Shown in pieces: positions 52,297 to 61,706 of a stretch of 64,000 nucleotides of DNA. Within the stretch, counting starts at the first letter, position 1. Every line of letters starts with the position of its first letter. The position numbers and the translations under genes are program-made. Where the stretch lies: NCBI GenBank assembly GCA_017521365.1, contig JAFXCT010000021.1, forward strand, positions 43,280 to 107,279. The letters are read 5' to 3'. The notes beneath the pieces were generated by a model. It saw only the letters and a program-made list of their open reading frames with translations, made no database searches and was not told the DNA's origin. This DNA comes from Clostridia bacterium. GTDB lineage: Bacteria > Bacillota > Clostridia > Oscillospirales > Acutalibacteraceae.

Positions 52297-53679
52297 TTAT
52301 TTACTGCTTACTGCTTCAAGAACTTCCTTTTTGAACTCGCCGTAAATTTTGTATTTCTTTGAGAAAATAAACAGGGAAATCAGAATCATTACGGGCGGTA
52401 CAATGAACATCATAAACGAAATTGCGCTCTTTGCGGCAGGTGTCTGAACGGTTGCGGAGCCGTCAAAGCCCGTCACGCTGAACGAAGCGTACATAATGAT
52501 TGATTGAACGGTGTACGCCATTTTCTGCAAAAAACCCTTCATTGAGAAAGTGAGGCTCTGGTTACGCCTGCCGAGCTTATATTCGCCGTAGTCAACAACG
52601 TCTGCGAGCATAACGGTCTGATTAACAAACATACTGCCTATACCGAGTGAGGTTACCGCATAGAAAGCACCGAGCGCATAAACACTGCCGCCGAAGCCGT
52701 AGCCTACTATTGCCATACCTATGTAACCGCCTGCGGCAAGGCTTAACGAAAGCTTATAGGTTGAACGGTTTGTCATATATTTTGAGCAGATAGGAACAAC
52801 GAGAAGTGAAAGAACTGAGCCGACTGTACCGCAGAGGTTGAAGGTTGACTGCTGCTGAAGGTCGCCGACAACGCTGTCAAAATAATAGCTGCTGATGCCC
52901 GAGGTCATATAATAACCGGAGTTTGAAATCATAGCAAAAAGCATAAATACGAGAAGTTGGTCGTTTTGCCTGATTACGGAAATTGCGTTTTTGAACGAGA
53001 ATTTTTCGGGGTTGGCAATTACTCGCTGTTCTTTTGTTGATGCGACGCTGATTAACGCAAAGAAAACGAGTGCAACAGCGGTAATAACAGACCACTTTCC
53101 AAAGCCCGAAAGAAGCGATTCGGAGGACATTGAGCTGAGCTCATCACTCTGTGAATTGCCGAGTGCCGCAACTGCCTTAACGGTGAATATCATAATTATG
53201 CCCTGACCGATGCCCGAAAATGCTCTTGCAACGGTCGAGATAAGGTTACGGTCCTTTTCTTCGTTGGCAAGCGGCGGAACCATTGACCAGAAGGGGATAT
53301 CTGCAAGCGTGTTTGTCATACCCCACAGCACGTAGAATACGGCAACGTAGATATAAAGCCCTGCAGAGCCCGAGGCGAAACCCGGATTATTGAAAAGGAA
53401 GCACAGAACAATACCGTTAAGTAACGCTCCTGTTAGAATCCACGGGCGGTATTTGCCCATTTTTGTCTTGGTCTTGTCAACAATCATACCCATCATCGGG
53501 TCGTTTACACCGTCCCATATTCTTGCAAGGGGAGCAAGAATGAGAAGGAACAGGGGATTTATGCCGAGTGCATTTGTAAGATAGATTGAAAGGTATGAGT
53601 AGAACATACCGTAGCTCAGGTCAAGACCGACGGCACCGACGCCGTAGCCGACCTTTCTGCCGAAAGAGAGCTTGTTCAT
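52297..53679 (-). CDS. Second GPH-family sugar cation symporter
   Basis: A 460-residue transporter of the same family as the 35557 gene: KVGYGVGAVGLDLSYGMFYSYLS at the N terminus, RIWDGVNDPMMGMIVDKTKTKMGKYRPW (split at the usual loop), and ASTKEQRV in the central loop. The start is the ATG at 53679 with GGAGG nine bases before it; the frame extends upstream into the next gene but that is not used. It has its own promoter at 53710-53738 and ends at a bidirectional terminator. It closes the catabolic region. Substrate unknown. Confidence 0.87.
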   Translation of the reverse strand: MNKLSFGRKVGYGVGAVGLDLSYGMFYSYLSIYLTNALGINPLFLLILAPLARIWDGVNDPMMGMIVDKTKTKMGKYRPWILTGALLNGIVLCFLFNNPGFASGSAGLYIYVAVFYVLWGMTNTLADIPFWSMVPPLANEEKDRNLISTVARAFSGIGQGIIMIFTVKAVAALGNSQSDELSSMSSESLLSGFGKWSVITAVALVFFALISVASTKEQRVIANPEKFSFKNAISVIRQNDQLLVFMLFAMISNSGYYMTSGISSYYFDSVVGDLQQQSTFNLCGTVGSVLSLLVVPICSKYMTNRSTYKLSLSLAAGGYIGMAIVGYGFGGSVYALGAFYAVTSLGIGSMFVNQTVMLADVVDYGEYKLGRRNQSLTFSMKGFLQKMAYTVQSIIMYASFSVTGFDGSATVQTPAAKSAISFMMFIVPPVMILISLFIFSKKYKIYGEFKKEVLEAVSSK

Positions 53680-53709
53680 AAAAATATCCTCCACATCATT
53701 TATAGAAAC

Positions 53710-53738
53710 ATAATACTTTAAACTAAACAAATTATCAA
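53710..53738 (-). promoter_or_regulatory. Minus-strand promoter of the second GPH gene
   Basis: On the minus strand, TTGATA (53733-53738), a 17-base spacer and TATTAT (53710-53715). Confidence 0.7.
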
Positions 53739-53750
53739 GATAAAACAGAA

Positions 53751-55769
53751 TTATTCCGTAGTATAAGCTCCTCTTGCCCATAAAATCCATTTTGAACGGT
53801 CAAGCGGATTTACGCCGCGTCTCGGATTTACGTGTTCAAGTGAGTCACGGCATTCACGGTAGCCGTAAAACGTCTGATTAAGTACAGCCTTGCCCGATGA
53901 AATTACCGCAAGCCTTGTCGGAAAATCCATCGAGGTTGCTACGGGAACTACGGCTTCTAGCGAAACAGTCTGCGAATGTGTAACGGGGGAATCGTATTCA
54001 CCGCCCATTTTAACAATTTCAGACAGCAGCTTTCCCGATAATTCGGCAGGTGCTGTGATTCGGATTTTGAGCAGCGGCTCAAGTATTGTTGAGCCCGTTT
54101 CCTGTAAACCGTTCATAAATGCCATAGGCGTGCACACAAAGAAATCCAGCGGATGAGTGTGTATCGTGTGGTGTTCACCGCCTACAAGCGTGCATTTGAA
54201 ATCCGTTACCTCCCAGCCGTAAAGCCCTTGCTCAAGGCAGGTGTTGAAGGATGTCCGTATGTGTGACTGATAACGGTAAAAGCATTGGTTTGACGGCAAT
54301 CTGCCGTGGTAGCTGACACCGTAGCCCCTCGGCATAGGCTCAAATTTAAACTCAACAACAGCCCAACACGGCTTGGGCATAGTGTAGCTTGCTCTTGCAA
54401 AGCCTGCTTTTGAAGGCGTTTCCTTGTAAATAACGGTAGGCGGTGAAAAGCAAGCATCAAGAGAATAGCGTTCTTTCAGCAGGGTTTCAAGCACCTCAAG
54501 CTGAATTTTACCCGTTGTGCTTATTGTAATTTCCTTCTGTCCGTTTTCCCATTTTGCATCTATGTACGGTTCTTCATCCGACAATTGAGAAAGGGCACCG
54601 GCAAGCTCAGGCAATTTTCTTTCATCGCCGTCGGCAGGGGATACCCGAACACGAAGAAAAGGATAAACAAGTTTTGATGCTGTACCCTGAACGAGAGACC
54701 CTATAAAGTTACCTGCCTTCGCTGATGGCAAGCCGCAAAGCGCCGCAATATCGCCGCCGGAAACGCTTCCTGCGTCCGTAAGCTTTGCACCGTTATATAT
54801 TTTGATTTGTGCAACCTTTTCCTTGGCTTCCGCTTTGCTTTCAATTTCGACAGCATCGCTTTGAACTGAGTCGTGCGATGAATTGCCCTCTGTAAGCACG
54901 GTAACTTCGTCACGTGTTGATATCTTTCCGCCGAAAAGCCTTATATGTGAAATTTTACCGTTTTGCTTATCGTGTTCAATTTTATAAATAATTCCGCACA
55001 AGTCTTTGGTTGCCTTATACTCTGCTGACGGCATATACTCAATAAGCGCATCTGCAAGCTCTTTTATCCCTATACCGTGCTTTGCGCTTCCGTATAATAC
55101 GGGTGAAAGGCTGCAGTTTAAAATTTCTTCCTTGATAATAGCCTTTATATCAGCCTCGTCGAGTAATTCCTCGTTGAGATATGCTTCTTCCGCTTTTTCG
55201 TTTATATCCGCCAATACTTCCGTTGCGTTTAACAAAAACTCTTTTGCTGAAGCGTTAATTACCCTCACGTTTTCACTTTCCGTCTGCTCGGGTTTGTTTA
55301 TTTCAAGGTAAGCGGTACGGGTAACTGACTTTAGCTCATTCAAGACTGATGTAATATCTGCACCGGCACGGTCTGTTTTGTTTATAAAAATTAGTCTCGG
55401 AATTTTTGCGCTGTCAAGTGATTTCAAAATGTTTTCCGTGTGTGCGCGTACGCCCTCAACCGCAGAAACGATTACAACGGCGTAATCAAGTGCGCTTAAT
55501 GCACGCTCAACCTCACCGGCAAAGTCAACGTGGCCCGGTGTATCGATAATATTAATTTTAGTGTCCTTCCACACAATACCTGCTGATGCACTTCTTACCG
55601 AAATGCCCCGCTGCTTTTCTATGCTCATACTGTCCGTTGCGGCGGTACCCTCGTCAACGCTTCCCGGCTGACGGATGCTGCCCGAAAGATACAGCAGCTG
55701 CTCGGTAAGTGTTGTCTTACCCGAGTCAACGTGTGCAAGTATTCCGATGTTATGGATTTGCTTAATCAT
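53751..55769 (-). CDS. EF-G/TetM-like translational GTPase (ribosomal protection family)
   Basis: A 672-residue GTPase. G1 AHVDSGKTTL (G17-K18-T19), the effector-region Thr in EKQRGISV, G3 DTPGHVDF and G4 INKTDRAG are all intact, and the domain order resembles EF-G and the TetM/TetO/TetW proteins, including the N terminus IGILAHVDSGKTTLTEQLLY. The length of about 640-680 fits TetM-like proteins, which bind the ribosome and release tetracycline. Many Clostridia carry diverged chromosomal relatives with unproven function, so resistance is not claimed. It is single, with its own promoter. Confidence 0.82.
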   Translation of the reverse strand: MIKQIHNIGILAHVDSGKTTLTEQLLYLSGSIRQPGSVDEGTAATDSMSIEKQRGISVRSASAGIVWKDTKINIIDTPGHVDFAGEVERALSALDYAVVIVSAVEGVRAHTENILKSLDSAKIPRLIFINKTDRAGADITSVLNELKSVTRTAYLEINKPEQTESENVRVINASAKEFLLNATEVLADINEKAEEAYLNEELLDEADIKAIIKEEILNCSLSPVLYGSAKHGIGIKELADALIEYMPSAEYKATKDLCGIIYKIEHDKQNGKISHIRLFGGKISTRDEVTVLTEGNSSHDSVQSDAVEIESKAEAKEKVAQIKIYNGAKLTDAGSVSGGDIAALCGLPSAKAGNFIGSLVQGTASKLVYPFLRVRVSPADGDERKLPELAGALSQLSDEEPYIDAKWENGQKEITISTTGKIQLEVLETLLKERYSLDACFSPPTVIYKETPSKAGFARASYTMPKPCWAVVEFKFEPMPRGYGVSYHGRLPSNQCFYRYQSHIRTSFNTCLEQGLYGWEVTDFKCTLVGGEHHTIHTHPLDFFVCTPMAFMNGLQETGSTILEPLLKIRITAPAELSGKLLSEIVKMGGEYDSPVTHSQTVSLEAVVPVATSMDFPTRLAVISSGKAVLNQTFYGYRECRDSLEHVNPRRGVNPLDRSKWILWARGAYTTE

Positions 55770-55797
55770 TCTATCACCGTATAAATAGTATAGAAAT

Positions 55798-55826
55798 ATT
55801 ATAGTTTATTTTTAATATTATTTCAA
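55798..55826 (-). promoter_or_regulatory. Minus-strand promoter of the TetM-like GTPase gene
   Basis: On the minus strand, TTGAAA (55821-55826), a 17-base spacer and a perfect TATAAT (55798-55803). Confidence 0.75.
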
Positions 55827-55844
55827 TACTGTATAAAACTTGTG

Positions 55845-55873
55845 TTGACTAAAACGGATATATTTGTTATATT
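55845..55873 (+). promoter_or_regulatory. Promoter of the secreted beta-propeller gene
   Basis: TTGACT (55845-55850), a 17-base spacer and TATATT (55868-55873), 45 bases before the ATG, with CGGAGG as ribosome site. Divergent from the promoter at 55798. Confidence 0.7.
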
Positions 55874-55917
55874 TTAATATAAGATAATGAAATTATTTTT
55901 AATCTCGGAGGTTTGTT

Positions 55918-56778
55918 ATGCGTATAATCAGAAAAATCTGGTCAATTCTCACTCTTCCGCTTCTTATTCTTACACTTCTTACCACTCCCGATGCTTCAAG
56001 CACCGAGAGCGCTGTACTTGTTTCCGAAAACACTTTTGTATTCGAAAAGGCTCTGATTATGGGTCAGGGCATTACTACCGACGGCGAATACTTTTACACA
56101 AGCGGCTCAATTACCGCTCTTAACCTTACGGCACTTGCAAAATTCACCTTTAATGATATGGAGCTGCAGCAAAGCGCAATTAATCCGCTACCCGATAAGT
56201 GCACCGAAAGAGGTAATAACCATATCGGCGGTATAAGCTATTATGACGGCAAAATTTACGCACCTGTTGAGGGTGGCGACGTTTGCTATGCTTGCATAGT
56301 CGTTTTTGATGCCGAAACGTTAAAGCCCACCGGTGAGATTTACGATTTACCGAATGAAAACTATGACGACGGTGTGCCGTGGTGTGCCGTTGACAGTGAA
56401 ACAGGCTTGCTCTATGCCTCAAAATGGTCAAATGCCAAAACTATATATGTTTACGATACCAACGACGAAATGCGTTTGGTTAAAGAAATTCCGCTGACAG
56501 GTCTTGGTGAAATAGACCGTATTCAGGGCGGCGAGTTTTATAACGGAACGCTTTATCTCTCAAATGATATTCACGATAACGGTAATATCAAGAATATTCT
56601 TTCCGTTGATGTTGCTACGGGCGAGGTAAAACTTGCCGCGGAAAGGGATGTCGGCGGTGAAAATATTGAGGCTGAGGGTATGACCTTCGGCATCACGGAA
56701 GACGGTGCGGTTATGCACGTGCTTGATTACAACAAGCTTATCGGTATATTCGTACGCCATTATAAGGTTAATTTCTGA
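55918..56778 (+). CDS. Secreted beta-propeller-like protein of unknown function
   Basis: A 286-residue exported protein: an N-terminal basic MRIIRK, then a hydrophobic stretch of about 20 residues ending near TTPDA (signal peptide or anchor). The rest has repeated strand-turn units, GITTDGEYFYTSGS, GGISYYDGKIYAPV, CAVDSETGLLYASK, GGEFYNGTLYLSND and EGMTFGITEDGAVMHV, like a propeller of quinoprotein or SMP-30/gluconolactonase type. No catalytic motif was recognised. It stands alone between a divergent GTPase gene and trkA. Confidence 0.6.
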   Translation: MRIIRKIWSILTLPLLILTLLTTPDASSTESAVLVSENTFVFEKALIMGQGITTDGEYFYTSGSITALNLTALAKFTFNDMELQQSAINPLPDKCTERGNNHIGGISYYDGKIYAPVEGGDVCYACIVVFDAETLKPTGEIYDLPNENYDDGVPWCAVDSETGLLYASKWSNAKTIYVYDTNDEMRLVKEIPLTGLGEIDRIQGGEFYNGTLYLSNDIHDNGNIKNILSVDVATGEVKLAAERDVGGENIEAEGMTFGITEDGAVMHVLDYNKLIGIFVRHYKVNF

Positions 56779-56847
56779 TAACAAACCGCTAAACGATACA
56801 GCTTTGAGCTATCAGATAAATATATTTGTTTTACCGAGGTAAAAGAA

Positions 56848-58209
56848 ATGAACATAATTGTTGCCGGTGACGGTAAGGTAGGCCTTGCCATTACAAGGCT
56901 TTTGTCACAGGAAGGTCACGATATTGTTGCAATTGACACCAAATCGCAGCAGCTTGAGGATCAGCTTCAGCGTCTTGATGTTATGTCTGTTTCGGGCAAC
57001 TGTGCAACAATGGAAACTTTGCGAGAGGCTAATGTTGAGCAAAGTGACATACTTATCGCCGCAACCAGTGCTGATGAAACCAATCTACTTTGCTGTCTTA
57101 CGGCAAGAAAAATGAATCCCTCGCTTCACACTATTGCCCGTGTACGCAATCCGGAATACACAGAACAGCTTTATATGATGAGAGAAGATTTCGGTCTTTC
57201 GCTCATCATCAACCCCGAGCGTGAAGCAGCACAGGAAATTCACAGGCTTCTTCAGTTTCCCGGTTTCCTGAAAAGAGAAACCTTTGCAAAGGGCAGGGTT
57301 GAAATAGTCGAGCTTAAAATTGAAGAAAAGAGCCTTCTTGACGGTGTTGAGCTTTGCCGTCTTTCTCACGCATTGGGTGGAAATAAAATACTCGTTTGCG
57401 TTCTCGTGCGTGACGGTAAGGCCTGCATTCCTTCAAGTGACACGGTTTTCCGTGCAGGAGACCACATTTATGTTACTGCTCCTGTCAGCACGCTAACAAC
57501 GCTGCTTAAAAAGCTCGGCGTTACACAGAAGAAAATTAAATTTGCTATGCTTGTCGGAGGCGGCAGGGTCGGCTATTACCTTGCCAAATATCTGATTGAT
57601 GCAGGCGTTCACGTTAAAATAATTGAAAATGATTCCGCAAGATGCGAGCACCTTGCACAGATAATTCCCGAGGCTTCCATAATTCTTGCTGACGGCTCAT
57701 CTCAGGACGTTCTTGAGAGTGAGGGCCTTTCGGATATGGATGCTTTCGTTACGCTTACCGGCTTTGATGAGCAGAACGTCATTTCTTCAATGTACGCTTC
57801 TGCACACGGTGTTCCGAATGTCGTTACTAAGGTTAACCGAATGGAAATTTCCGGTATGCTCGAGGATTTACCTGTCGGAGGTATTGTCAGCCCCAAGGAG
57901 CTTTGCAGCGCAAACGTCGTTCAATACGTACGTGCTATGGATAATCAGGAGGGTGCTGCCGTTACGCTGCACAGAATTGCAAACGGCAGGGCAGAGGCGC
58001 TTGAATTTGTCGTAGCACCCAATTCACGGTGTGTAGGCTTGCCGCTCAAAAAAATACATTTAAGAAGCAATATTCTTATTGCCTGCATCACTCACCACGG
58101 CAAGACCGTCGTGCCTGACGGTAACTGCTCTTTTGAGGTTGGTGATACTGTTATCGTCGTTACGAGCCGCGAAGCACCGATTATGCAGTTCAACGACATT
58201 TTCGTCTGA
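56848..58209 (+). CDS. trkA: Trk system potassium uptake regulator TrkA
   Basis: The cytoplasmic NAD/ATP-binding regulator of the TrkH channel. It has two RCK halves: the first Rossmann fold NIIVAGDGKVGLAITRLL (G-x-G-x-x-G, Asp at the end of strand 2) with a TrkA-C domain (about 140-215), and the second MLVGGGRVGYYLAKYL with its own TrkA-C domain (about 370-450). The 453-residue double-RCK layout is the usual TrkA form. It is followed 12 bases later by trkH. In Firmicutes RCK-type regulators can be c-di-AMP targets; cdaA is in the same window. Confidence 0.93.
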   Translation: MNIIVAGDGKVGLAITRLLSQEGHDIVAIDTKSQQLEDQLQRLDVMSVSGNCATMETLREANVEQSDILIAATSADETNLLCCLTARKMNPSLHTIARVRNPEYTEQLYMMREDFGLSLIINPEREAAQEIHRLLQFPGFLKRETFAKGRVEIVELKIEEKSLLDGVELCRLSHALGGNKILVCVLVRDGKACIPSSDTVFRAGDHIYVTAPVSTLTTLLKKLGVTQKKIKFAMLVGGGRVGYYLAKYLIDAGVHVKIIENDSARCEHLAQIIPEASIILADGSSQDVLESEGLSDMDAFVTLTGFDEQNVISSMYASAHGVPNVVTKVNRMEISGMLEDLPVGGIVSPKELCSANVVQYVRAMDNQEGAAVTLHRIANGRAEALEFVVAPNSRCVGLPLKKIHLRSNILIACITHHGKTVVPDGNCSFEVGDTVIVVTSREAPIMQFNDIFV

Positions 58210-58221
58210 GGTTAATTTAAA

Positions 58222-59679
58222 ATGAATGTTAAATTTGTTTTCCGAATTACCGCTCTGTGCGTGTTCTTCACGTCATTATTTATGCTTGCACCCGCAATAA
58301 TTGCTTTTATTGACGCGCAGTACAGATACGGCTTTATTTATCTCGGCGTTGTTGCGGTTATGCTTATTTTCAGTGGTATTATTTTCTGGCTGACCCGTAA
58401 TTATAAGCCGACCTTCTATGCACAGGAGGGTTTTGCAGCAACGAGTCTTTCCTGGATTCTTATGTCTTTTCTCGGTGCCGTACCCTTTAAGCTTACAGGT
58501 GAAATTCCGAGCTATATCGATGCGCTTTTTGAAATTGTCTCGGGTTTTACAACAACGGGTGCTTCTATACTTACCGATATTGAAGCACTTTCACGCTGTA
58601 ATCTCTACTGGCGAAGCTTCAGCCATTGGCTGGGCGGTATGGGTGTACTTGTCTTTTTGCTCGCTATTGTTCCTTCTGCTAAAAAGGAAAGCGGCTCGGG
58701 CATTTTTCTTATGCGTGCCGAAAGTCCTGGACCCTCTGTAGGTAAATTCACCCCTCACATAAGACAAACGGCAATTATCCTTTACGTTATTTATGTTTTG
58801 CTTACGGCAATGTGCGTAATTCTGCTGCTTGTCGGCGGTATGCCGGTTTTTGACAGCTTATGTACCGCTTTCGGTACTGCCGGTACCGGCGGCTTTTCCG
58901 TGCTTAATTCAAGTATGGCAGGTTACTGTGAATTCTGTCGTAACGTCGTAACGGTATTTATGTTCCTGTTTGGCGTAAATTTCAATATGTATTTCCTGCT
59001 GCTTCTCAGACAGTTCAAATCCGTTTTCAAAAACAGCGAGCTGAGAGCTTATGTTATTACTGTCGTTTCTTCAATTGTATTGATTACGCTCAACATCAGA
59101 AATATGTTCGGTAGCTTTTCCCAAGCTCTGCACCATGCAGCTTTTCAGGTAAGCAGTATTATCACTACTACGGGATTTGCTTCGGATGATTTTGAGCAAT
59201 GGCCTGCTTTTTCAAAATCCATACTCTTTATTCTTATGTTTATCGGTGCTTGTGCCGGCAGTACGGGCGGCGGCCTTAAGGTTTCCAGAGTTATTTTACT
59301 GTTCAAGAGTATATGGAAAACAATTATAAAGACCTTGCGTCCTCGAAAGGTTCACATTGTCCGTATGGATTCAAGGACCGTGGACGCATCTGTTACACAC
59401 GGCGTTAATTCCTATCTTGCAATATACTGTGTAATAATTCTCACGAGCTTTCTCATTGTTTCTCTTGATAATTACTCGCTCGGCACAAACCTTTCTGCCG
59501 TAGTTGCTTGCTTTAATAATATCGGTCCCGGCTTTGAGCTTGTCGGAGCAACCGAAAATTATTCGCATTTCAGTAATCTTTCAAAAATCGTTCTGTCCTG
59601 TGATATGCTCCTTGGCAGATTGGAAATTTTCCCCTTGCTCGTTCTTTTCAGCCCCGACCTGTGGAGCAGAAAAAGATAA
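58222..59679 (+). CDS. trkH: Trk system potassium channel subunit TrkH
   Basis: A 485-residue potassium-translocating membrane protein. The four selectivity-filter loops are readable: FTTTGASIL, GTAGTGGFSV, ITTTGFASDD and NNIGPGFELVG, each after a membrane helix, as in the fourfold pseudo-repeat of TrkH/KtrB. About ten hydrophobic segments are present. It forms an operon with trkA. Confidence 0.94.
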   Translation: MNVKFVFRITALCVFFTSLFMLAPAIIAFIDAQYRYGFIYLGVVAVMLIFSGIIFWLTRNYKPTFYAQEGFAATSLSWILMSFLGAVPFKLTGEIPSYIDALFEIVSGFTTTGASILTDIEALSRCNLYWRSFSHWLGGMGVLVFLLAIVPSAKKESGSGIFLMRAESPGPSVGKFTPHIRQTAIILYVIYVLLTAMCVILLLVGGMPVFDSLCTAFGTAGTGGFSVLNSSMAGYCEFCRNVVTVFMFLFGVNFNMYFLLLLRQFKSVFKNSELRAYVITVVSSIVLITLNIRNMFGSFSQALHHAAFQVSSIITTTGFASDDFEQWPAFSKSILFILMFIGACAGSTGGGLKVSRVILLFKSIWKTIIKTLRPRKVHIVRMDSRTVDASVTHGVNSYLAIYCVIILTSFLIVSLDNYSLGTNLSAVVACFNNIGPGFELVGATENYSHFSNLSKIVLSCDMLLGRLEIFPLLVLFSPDLWSRKR

Positions 59680-59703
59680 CTTATGGATTGGAGGTAATTG
59701 TTT

Positions 59704-60801
59704 ATGCCGCTCAGAGTTTTACAGATTGTTACAACAATGAACAGAGGCGGTCTGGAGACTATGCTTATGAACTATTACCGCCATATCGACCGCAAAAAGG
59801 TACAGTTTGATTTCCTTGTTCATCGTCAAGAGGAAGGTGACTACGAGAAGGAAATTATGTCACTCGGAGGAAGAGTGTTCAGAGTACCTGCGCTCAACCC
59901 TTTTTCTCCGACGTATTTTAAGGCTTTGGATTCTTTTTTCACCGAACATAAATATGATATCGTGCATTGTCATCTTGACTGTATGAGTGCAATACCTCTT
60001 TATTCCGCCAAAAAACACGGCGTTAAACACCGTTTTGCACACGCACACAATAAGAGTCAGGATAAGGATTTAAAATATCCCCTTAAATTGTTTTATAAAA
60101 GATTTATTCCGTATTTTGCCAATGAGATATTTGCCTGCGGTGAAGAAGCCGGACGATGGATTTTTAACGGCAAGAAGTTTACTGTAATAAATAATGCAAT
60201 AGATGCTTCGCACTATTCGTTTAGTGAGGATTTGAGAGAAATCAAACGCCGCGAATTAGGGCTAAACAACTATTTTACGGTTTGCCATATCGGGCGGTTT
60301 AATCCGCAGAAAAATCACAGTTTTATTATTGATATTTTTTATGAACTTTTGAAGATTGAGCCTAACGCACATCTTTTGCTTGTCGGAACAGGTGACGGAT
60401 TAACAGTTGCAAAAAACAAAGTTGCTGATTTGAAGCTAGACAGCAAGGTCAGTTTCCTTGGCGTCCGAGCAGATATACAGGAGCTTCTGAATGCGGCAGA
60501 TGTTTTTTTATTTCCTTCTTTTTATGAAGGTGTCAGTCTTGCAACAATTGAAGCTCAGGCATCAGGCTTGCCTTGTTATTTTTCTGACAGAATACCTGAT
60601 GAATGCAAGGTTACTGATGACGTTGAGTTTATTTCGTTGGAGAAATCTCCGGCATACTGGGCTGAAAAGATTTATAACGGTAGGCGGCATATTCGCTCTA
60701 ATAATTATGAGCAAATTAAAAATGCGGGCTACGATATTAGCAGCAATGCTTTTTGGCTGCAAAACCTGTATTTAAGTAAGGGAGTGTCGGGCGATGAATA
60801 G
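59704..60801 (+). CDS. Glycosyltransferase, GT4 family
   Basis: A 365-residue GT-B-fold glycosyltransferase. The N terminus VLQIVTTMNRGGLETMLMNYYRH is typical of GT4, and the C-terminal half has CHIGRFNPQKNH and the retaining-GT motif EGVSLATIEAQASGLP. The ATG at 59704 follows GGAGG by nine bases; a TTG three bases upstream in frame is unlikely. It begins a surface-polysaccharide cluster running on the plus strand to 63826. Sugar donor and acceptor unknown. Confidence 0.88.
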   Translation: MPLRVLQIVTTMNRGGLETMLMNYYRHIDRKKVQFDFLVHRQEEGDYEKEIMSLGGRVFRVPALNPFSPTYFKALDSFFTEHKYDIVHCHLDCMSAIPLYSAKKHGVKHRFAHAHNKSQDKDLKYPLKLFYKRFIPYFANEIFACGEEAGRWIFNGKKFTVINNAIDASHYSFSEDLREIKRRELGLNNYFTVCHIGRFNPQKNHSFIIDIFYELLKIEPNAHLLLVGTGDGLTVAKNKVADLKLDSKVSFLGVRADIQELLNAADVFLFPSFYEGVSLATIEAQASGLPCYFSDRIPDECKVTDDVEFISLEKSPAYWAEKIYNGRRHIRSNNYEQIKNAGYDISSNAFWLQNLYLSKGVSGDE

Positions 60802-61690
60802 CTTACCTATGCTTACCGTGTTTACCCCTGTCTTCAACCGTGCGCATACGCTGGGGAGAACTTACGAATCGTTGAAGAATCAGTCGTGCAAAGATTTTAT
60901 CTGGCTTGTTGTTGATGACGGTTCGTCCGATAATACTTCGGAGTTGGTGAAAAAATGGCAATCGGAACCATGCGGATTTGAAATTCAGTATATATATAAA
61001 GAAAACGGCGGAATGCACACCGCACATAATACCGCATATGAAAACATAAAAACCGAACTAAATGTGTGTATTGATTCAGACGACTGTATGCCTATTGATG
61101 CTGCTGAATCCATTATTAATAAATGGAACGAAGTCAGGCACAAAAACTATGCCGGATTAATCGGTCTTGACGATAATATTGATACAGGTGAAGTTATTGG
61201 TACGGGTTTCCCGATAGGTTTATCAGAAACAACGCTTTGCGGATATTATGCTTCAGGCGGCAAGGGAGATAAAAAACTTGTTTATCGTACTGAGGTAATT
61301 AACAGTTATCCTCCTTACCCGGTTTTTGAAGGCGAAAAATATGTTGCTCTTGCATATAAATATCGTTTGATAGATCAGGAATATAAATTAGCTGTTCTTG
61401 ATAAGGTGCTTTGTAACGTTGAGTACCAGAGCGACGGTTCGAGTGCTACGATGTTTAAACAATATCTTAAATATCCCAAGGGTTTTGCGTTCTGGCGAAA
61501 AGTATGTATGCAATACCCTGAATCTTATAAAAGATTGATTGTTGATAATATTCATTATGTGTCCAGCTGTATTATTGCCAAAGATAAAAGTATGATTAAG
61601 AATTCTCCTCGAAAGATATTAACCGTGTTTTCAATTCCTGCGGGAATATTACTTACGTATTACATTAAGCTGAAAGAAAAAGAGATTTAA
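60794..61690 (+). CDS. Glycosyltransferase, GT2 family
   Basis: A 298-residue GT-A-fold glycosyltransferase. LTVFTPVFNRAHTLGRTYESLKNQ is the GT2 start, followed by VVDDGSSDNT (first Asp) and IDSDDCM, the DxD-like nucleotide-sugar site. It overlaps the previous gene by eight bases. The C terminus contains a hydrophobic stretch that may be a short membrane contact. Base composition is more AT-rich than that of the core genes. Confidence 0.87.
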   Translation: MNSLPMLTVFTPVFNRAHTLGRTYESLKNQSCKDFIWLVVDDGSSDNTSELVKKWQSEPCGFEIQYIYKENGGMHTAHNTAYENIKTELNVCIDSDDCMPIDAAESIINKWNEVRHKNYAGLIGLDDNIDTGEVIGTGFPIGLSETTLCGYYASGGKGDKKLVYRTEVINSYPPYPVFEGEKYVALAYKYRLIDQEYKLAVLDKVLCNVEYQSDGSSATMFKQYLKYPKGFAFWRKVCMQYPESYKRLIVDNIHYVSSCIIAKDKSMIKNSPRKILTVFSIPAGILLTYYIKLKEKEI

Positions 61691-61706
61691 ATTTGGAGGT
61701 GCTTAG

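Noticed and set aside
53680-53790. N-terminal extension of the second GPH transporter
   Set aside because: The extra 37 codons run through the promoter and into the TetM-like gene; the ATG at 53679 has a proper ribosome site.
53751-55769. Calling a tetracycline resistance gene
   Set aside because: The family layout fits, but diverged chromosomal relatives are common and resistance cannot be read from sequence without comparison.
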